From contig JAZHRO010000063.1 in assembly GCA_037157565.1 (NCBI GenBank), positions 94,736,001-94,800,000 of the forward strand: DNA of 64,000 nucleotides, read 5' to 3'. The stretch is from Thalassia testudinum. Taxonomy: Eukaryota > Streptophyta > Magnoliopsida > Alismatales > Hydrocharitaceae. The position numbers were made by a program, and so were the translations under genes. Positions 61,801 to 64,000 of this stretch are shown here, piece by piece. The notes beneath the pieces are model-generated. The model was given only the letters and a program-made list of their open reading frames with translations, searched no databases and was not told where the DNA came from. Numbering within the stretch: the stretch's first letter is position 1; each line of letters begins with the position of its first letter.

Positions 61801-63204
61801 TCAAACCTAGATCTTCTTGCTTCAAAACAAAAGAAAAATTTGAAATATTCCAAAAAAAATCTTGTAAGGATTTCTTTCCCTCCTTACAATCACATAAGCA
61901 TTAATTAATGGGTTACTTTGATTGGCTATATTAAGTAACGTAGAAAACTTGACATAGGCTGAATACATGTGACAAGCACAATAACAATACTTTGCAAGAA
62001 TGGATAATCGAGCCAATCACTCAATTAATCTGCCAAGCGATGAGCCAAATATTGGAATGAAATACACCTTTTTTGCAAATAGGACATATGCCTTTGTTTT
62101 GGCCTTAAAAATGCCCCTGTTTCCTGTTCTGCACCTGACTTTAGCACATTATTTGTTGCTACCATGGGACCCTGAAGCACAAGAGAATTTTACTCAATAC
62201 AACATAACTACCCTGTGAAGAAAGCCCCTTCTTTTCTTCCCCCATAAGACAAGCCATAGCTGGTGATTATCATTTTCTCCCAGCCACGATCTGAATGAAG
62301 TAGAAGCTGCTTTGCCCTTTCAGAAAATCTATTCTGGGCACATACTATCAACGAGAAAATAGGGGTTGGTAAATGATACTGATACTTAAAGTTGCGTCAT
62401 TTTCCCTTTTCACCTTCCAAAAGTTTGACAAGTTCCCAAACTTTCCCATGGATATATCTTTTCCACTAGTCAACTTATGGGGCGTAAACTTCACTGTCTC
62501 ATCTTCTGCAAAACTTGTGTGCCAATTTTGAACCTAAGTTCGTTAACACGCATATGTGAACCAACTATCTCCGTTCTTCACGGTAGATAAATAAGTAGCC
62601 CTATTTAGTCCCCTGCACATCACATTCTGCTTGTTCAGCATCCTCCCATTTCTCTATAAAGTACCAAAATTACGTGACCTTAGTCAGGATGGAACTCTTT
62701 ATCAACGCACCGCAATCCCTCTGCGTTTTCCATCTTGGAGCAAGCAAAGGAAAAGCAAATCCAGAATGATAATCAACAAAATAGAGCATAGTCACCCTTC
62801 CAGTGCCTATATCCAGCCCCCTTAAAATGAATAATACAAACAGCATGAGCGAAGGGGAAGAAGGAGGCAAAAAAAGAAAGCGGAGGGGGAGGTGTGGTGC
62901 CTTCATTTCACCTTCCACATAGAAAAAAGTTTTTGTTCCCACACCAAACCTGGAAGAGGATGGTGAGGCGAGCGAGCGGCGCCGTGCAGGTCTTGCTAAC
63001 GGCGCCGGCGACCCCTCCGGCGAGCAGGTGCGCCACCGCCCCTATCTGCGGGTACTGCTGGAGGGTGGTGGACTGGTGGTGATGGTGCTGCTGCTGCTGC
63101 TGTTGCGCCCTCGCGTGGTGATGGCGGTGGTAGTGGTTTCGAGGGTACTTAATCGCTGCCGCCCCTTCCGCGTTGAGAGCACCCATTCGAGCCTCCGTCT
63201 GCAT
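43712..63204 (-). CDS. Mitochondrial carrier family protein, 5' half (three exons, 3' exons not in window)
   Basis: The gene encodes a solute carrier of the mitochondrial inner-membrane type (MCF/SLC25). Its substrate cannot be told from this part. The joined exons give 193 residues: a His/Gln-rich soluble leader (about residues 1-52), then repeat 1 starting at [21 protein letters not shown] (53-80 region), the amphipathic segment ending in [17 protein letters not shown], and repeat 2 with [20 protein letters not shown]. The signature P-x-[DE]-x-x-[KR] is intact in repeat 2 (PLDLVR) and is PLARLT in repeat 1, a variant known in this plant subfamily. All three exons join in phase 0. Family members are usually about 330-360 residues, so the end of repeat 2 and all of repeat 3 are missing here. 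The start MQTEAR was chosen because plant relatives begin the same way. The exons have no stop, unlike all surrounding repeats, which suggests selection. Functional status is uncertain without the 3' exons. Confidence 0.88.
43965..44141 (-). CDS. Carrier gene exon 2 (59 codons)
   Basis: The acceptor is ...TATGTAG before GTCCAAGGC at 44141. The donor is AAT followed by GTAAGG at 43964. The translation runs [11 protein letters not shown] to FYAYERYKN and contains the conserved [11 protein letters not shown] matrix-side motif of carrier repeat 1. It is open throughout. Confidence 0.92.
44334..45921 (-). mobile_element. Small non-autonomous LTR retrotransposon (TRIM/LARD-like)
   Basis: Direct repeats 44334-44812 and 45458-45921 share TTGGAATATCCCA, GGAGAGAAGATGGTTGGCGT, TGGATTCTAGTAATCCCAAT and TTATTCTAAATTCTCACA, and have TG..CA ends. 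The primer-binding site on the minus strand next to the right repeat is TGGTATCAAAGTATGCG (opposite 45441-45457). The 645-bp interior has no retroelement protein. No matching target duplication is visible (agaat and taaac). It sits about 190 bp from carrier exon 2. Confidence 0.8.
45922..46228. other. Intronic spacer, nothing recognised
   Basis: Sequence between the small LTR element and copia-6. It has no coding signal. Confidence 0.45.
46229..48135 (+). mobile_element. Copia-6: 3'-truncated, gag-less Ty1/copia
   Basis: The 5' LTR is 46229-46361 (TGTTAAGTTGTAAGG to TTTCAACA). It is followed at once by an exact initiator tRNA-Met primer-binding site, TGGTATCAGAGCAGC (46362-46376). A leader of about 400 bp then leads to protease. 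The element stops after integrase near 48135, with no RT, RNase H or 3' LTR. Confidence 0.87.
46870..48120 (+). pseudogene. Copia-6 protease and integrase, degenerate
   Basis: Protease DSGAS is at 46887-46901, followed by [23 protein letters not shown]-pre-integrase has [11 protein letters not shown] and [17 protein letters not shown]. In the integrase core the first catalytic Asp is replaced: LVHCNIW (about 47432-47452) where copia-4 and -5 have [14 protein letters not shown] and NGVAERK remain. Stops at about 47476, 47694 and 47748 fit CGA-to-TGA or CAA-to-TAA changes. No gag is seen between leader and protease; the join reads [13 protein letters not shown]. Confidence 0.85.
48136..48870 (+). 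other. Possible 3' part of a SIRE/Maximus-like copia
   Basis: About 48140-48400 reads [20 protein letters not shown] and [20 protein letters not shown] with stops. This could be the tail of an extra ORF found after pol in such elements, but it is not assigned firmly. A run of 19 G is at 48794-48812, after TTCAAAAAGT, where such elements carry a polypurine tract. Confidence 0.3.
48871..50551 (+). repeat. Probable long LTR of a SIRE/Maximus-like copia
   Basis: It begins after a purine tract TCAGGGGGAGG (48876-48886). It is rich in dispersed AGACGTC/AAACGTC words (about 49240-49880). A TATA-like CCTATATATACCTCC lies near 49990. Near the right end is TATTCACCCCCTCTAG, a phrase typical of the 3' ends of these long LTRs, and then ACAACA at about 50546-50551. 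Edges are approximate. Confidence 0.5.
50982..54985 (-). mobile_element. Copia-5: full-length degenerate, gag-less Ty1/copia in LINE-4
   Basis: LTRs 50982-51113 and 54855-54985 (131-132 bp) run TGTTGGAGC...ACAACTCAACA. They are flanked by the 5-bp target duplication ggtta (50977-50981 and 54986-54990). The primer-binding site opposite 54838-54854 is TGGTATTAAAGTAGCGG, and the polypurine tract is at 51114-51124. LINE-4 reading frames abut both sides. Confidence 0.92.
51130..54390 (-). pseudogene. Copia-5 pol, degenerate
   Basis: Protease is DSGAF at 54082-54096 inside a long open run (53830-54381). GAG-pre-integrase and integrase follow (53418-53792: [44 protein letters not shown]). RT is at about 51900-52610 with [15 protein letters not shown] and YVDD intact at 52045-52056. 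RNase H is at 51214-51681 ([34 protein letters not shown]). Stops and shifts separate the domains. Before protease there is only a segment ending [19 protein letters not shown], as in copia-4 and -6, with no gag or zinc knuckle. Confidence 0.87.
55470..59520 (+). pseudogene. Copia-7 pol, degenerate
   Basis: Protease DSGAS is at 55479-55493. GAG-pre-integrase is at 55650-55990 ([33 protein letters not shown]) and integrase at about 56000-56700. RT is at about 56990-57700, where the catalytic box reads YVDN at 57517-57528, so the second Asp is lost. RNase H starts at about 57900, is cut by the inserted element, and resumes at 59050-59470 ([18 protein letters not shown], then [19 protein letters not shown]). 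Many stops. Confidence 0.83.
58031..59041. mobile_element. Non-autonomous hAT element (hAT-2 family) in copia-7
   Basis: 1,011 bp with perfect 7-bp inverted ends CAAGGCG...CGCCTTG. The left subterminal GAGGTGACAAAAAG plus GAATTGAGGCGACC closely matches the hAT-2 right end in inverse (GAGGCGACAAAAAG, GAATTGAGGTGACC). It splits the RNase H region. Flanking 8-bp sites do not match cleanly. No transposase sequence inside. Confidence 0.75.
59641..60060 (-). mobile_element. LINE-5: reverse transcriptase fragment
   Basis: On the minus strand VDFSKAYDG, then [20 protein letters not shown], then [11 protein letters not shown] and SFVIVADFL appear in shifted frames. They match the RT palm order (DFxKAYD, VLVNG, RQGDPLSP, FVIVADxL). 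It abuts the copia-7 LTR and no 3' end is present. Confidence 0.7.
60061..62949. other. First part of carrier intron 1, few features
   Basis: Besides a MITE candidate (60379-60675) no repeat, exon or RNA is recognised. Some segments may belong to unrecognised old repeats. Confidence 0.4.
60379..60675. repeat. MITE candidate
   Basis: The left end GGGCATGTTTGGTTCG and the right end CTAAACAAACAAACCCT are imperfect inverted repeats of the kind common in plant MITEs. No target duplication is visible. Confidence 0.5.
62950..63204 (-). CDS. Carrier gene exon 1 (85 codons)
   Basis: Starts with ATG at 63204 and ends with CAG at 62950, followed by a GTTTGG donor. It encodes the His/Gln-rich leader (runs of six Gln and four His) and the first transmembrane segment with the [10 protein letters not shown] signature. 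A second in-frame ATG lies six codons in (MGALNAEG), but the first gives the N-terminus found in plant relatives. Confidence 0.88.
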
Positions 63205-63480
63205 GTTTCTTTGTTAGTTTGTAATCGGCGGCTGCTACTACTTTCGCGAAGCTTAGTCAGACAGAGAGGGCCCTCCCACGACGAGCCCCTGCTGCGACCA
63301 TGGGAGAGTCTTGCGGTGCACGAAACCAAACCCTAGAGAGGACAGCCCTAATTGAGTTCTGTGAAGAGGGAGGGAGGGCGGTGGGGGAAAGTCAAGCGTG
63401 CGCCGATTAAGTTTGTTGTCCTTAATTAATTGGTCGTCCTTTCGTGTTGAATTTCGTCGTCTAAGGTAATCTGGGGATGA
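63205..63480 (-). promoter_or_regulatory. 5' UTR / proximal promoter of the carrier gene
   Basis: This is sequence upstream of the ATG at 63204. Read on the minus strand it is pyrimidine-rich (CT-rich tract opposite 63360-63385) and holds a telo-box-like AAACCCTAG, seen on the plus strand at 63328-63336. No convincing TATA box is visible. The transcription start cannot be fixed by eye. Confidence 0.4.
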
Positions 63481-64000
63481 ATCGAATCTGGGCCGTCTGT
63501 TCGAGCGGAAACTGGGACCGGAAGAGTCGGGCGGGGATCGAAATAACGTAATGGAGTGATAAATTATGGAATATTTAGTTGTGATATAAAAATCATTAGT
63601 AGGATAAGCTAAAATGTAAATAAATGTAAAAGATGATGTAAAAAAAAAAAAATGATGTAAGGTGATATGAATGTAGGTTTCATTTAATAATTGATAGTTG
63701 ATGTAAAAAGAAAAAATAATATAATATTTGTCATGTGGTAGGTTTCATTATATTAAAAAAAATTACCACATCACTTTTTCACCGGTATAAAATGTACCGG
63801 TGATAAATTATTTTAATGTATCTTTGTATCAATGTAATCTCATTTTGTACTAGTGCAAAATTATTCCAAATGTGATTTGATGGTTTTGTACTAATACAAA
63901 GTAGTTTTGTACCCGTGCAAAGTAATTTTGACCTATGGGTTTAGGATATAGGATTTAAGGTTTAGGTTTATGGAAAATGATTTTACCTATGACAAATGAT
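63481..64000. other. AT-rich upstream region with short palindromes
   Basis: Perfect 8-bp inverted repeat CACCGGTA/TACCGGTG at 63780-63802. Three near-palindromic TTTTGTACNNNTGCAAA-like words lie at 63845-63935. No gene seen. Confidence 0.5.

Larger units (their letters stand above)
44142..62949 (-). other. Intron 1 of the carrier gene, 18.8 kb, packed with transposons
   Basis: It is bounded by the donor after exon 1 and the acceptor before exon 2, both canonical GT..AG on the minus strand. Inside lie, in window order, a TRIM/LARD-like LTR element, a 5' LTR copia truncation, a long SIRE-like LTR region, a LINE interrupted by a copia, another copia interrupted by a hAT-derived element, a LINE fragment and a MITE candidate. 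Intron 2 of the same gene is 106 bp. I infer that intron 1 grew by repeated insertion. Confidence 0.85.

Noticed and set aside
63028..63336. Plus-strand 102-codon ORF opposite carrier exon 1
   Set aside because: It is a shadow of the GC-rich exon on the other strand; the minus frame gives the recognised carrier protein.

Overview
The window is nuclear DNA of a flowering plant. The evidence is spliced GT..AG genes, plant Ty1/copia retrotransposons primed by initiator tRNA-Met, L1-type LINEs with poly(A) tails, BED/hATC hAT transposons, and a mitochondrial carrier gene with the N-terminus typical of an angiosperm subfamily. The species cannot be named from this sequence. No rRNA, tRNA, CRISPR, phage or bacterial operon was seen.

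One host gene is recognisable. It is a mitochondrial carrier family protein on the minus strand. Exon 1 is at 62950-63204, exon 2 at 43965-44141 and exon 3 at 43712-43858, all in phase 0, giving 193 residues (carrier repeat 1 and most of repeat 2). Intron 1 is 18,808 bp and is filled with transposable elements. The exons for the rest of the protein are not found in the remaining 43.7 kb to the left, so intron 3 is either enormous or the gene is broken.

Everything else is a nested transposon landscape. Left to right: copia-1 (+, 1-4451); a copia LTR/leader remnant (-, 4985-5359); copia-2 (-, 5846-10972); LINE-1 (-, 11501-18740) split by a small repeat and by hAT-1 (12864-17889), which itself carries a MITE; LINE-2 (-, 18936-25800) split by hAT-2 (20133-23839); a solo LTR overlapped by an exact 152-bp tandem duplication (25932-26313); LINE-3 (+, 26355-27810); copia-3 (-, 28433-33738) with a MITE in its 5' LTR; an anonymous intergenic stretch (33744-38102); a MITE broken by a 53-bp LINE stub and by copia-4 (-, 38335-42221); the carrier exons 3 and 2; then, inside intron 1, a small non-autonomous LTR element (-, 44334-45921), truncated copia-6 (+, 46229-48135), a probable long SIRE-type LTR (about 48870-50550), LINE-4 (+, 50640-55445) split by copia-5 (-, 50982-54985), copia-7 (+, 55460-59640) split by a hAT-2-like non-autonomous element, a LINE-5 fragment (-), a MITE candidate, and finally exon 1 and the promoter-proximal region.

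The copia elements form two groups. Copia-1, -2 and -3 keep a gag region with a CCHC knuckle or its remnant. Copia-4, -5 and -6 have LTRs of about 131 bp and go from leader to protease with no recognisable gag. All coding regions are decayed by stops, frameshifts and, in several cases, catalytic-site changes. Many stops can be explained by C-to-T or G-to-A transitions. No autonomous, intact element is present, and I found no convincing new molecular system. The most notable points are the giant element-filled intron, the gag-less copia group and insertions whose target duplications can be read directly.
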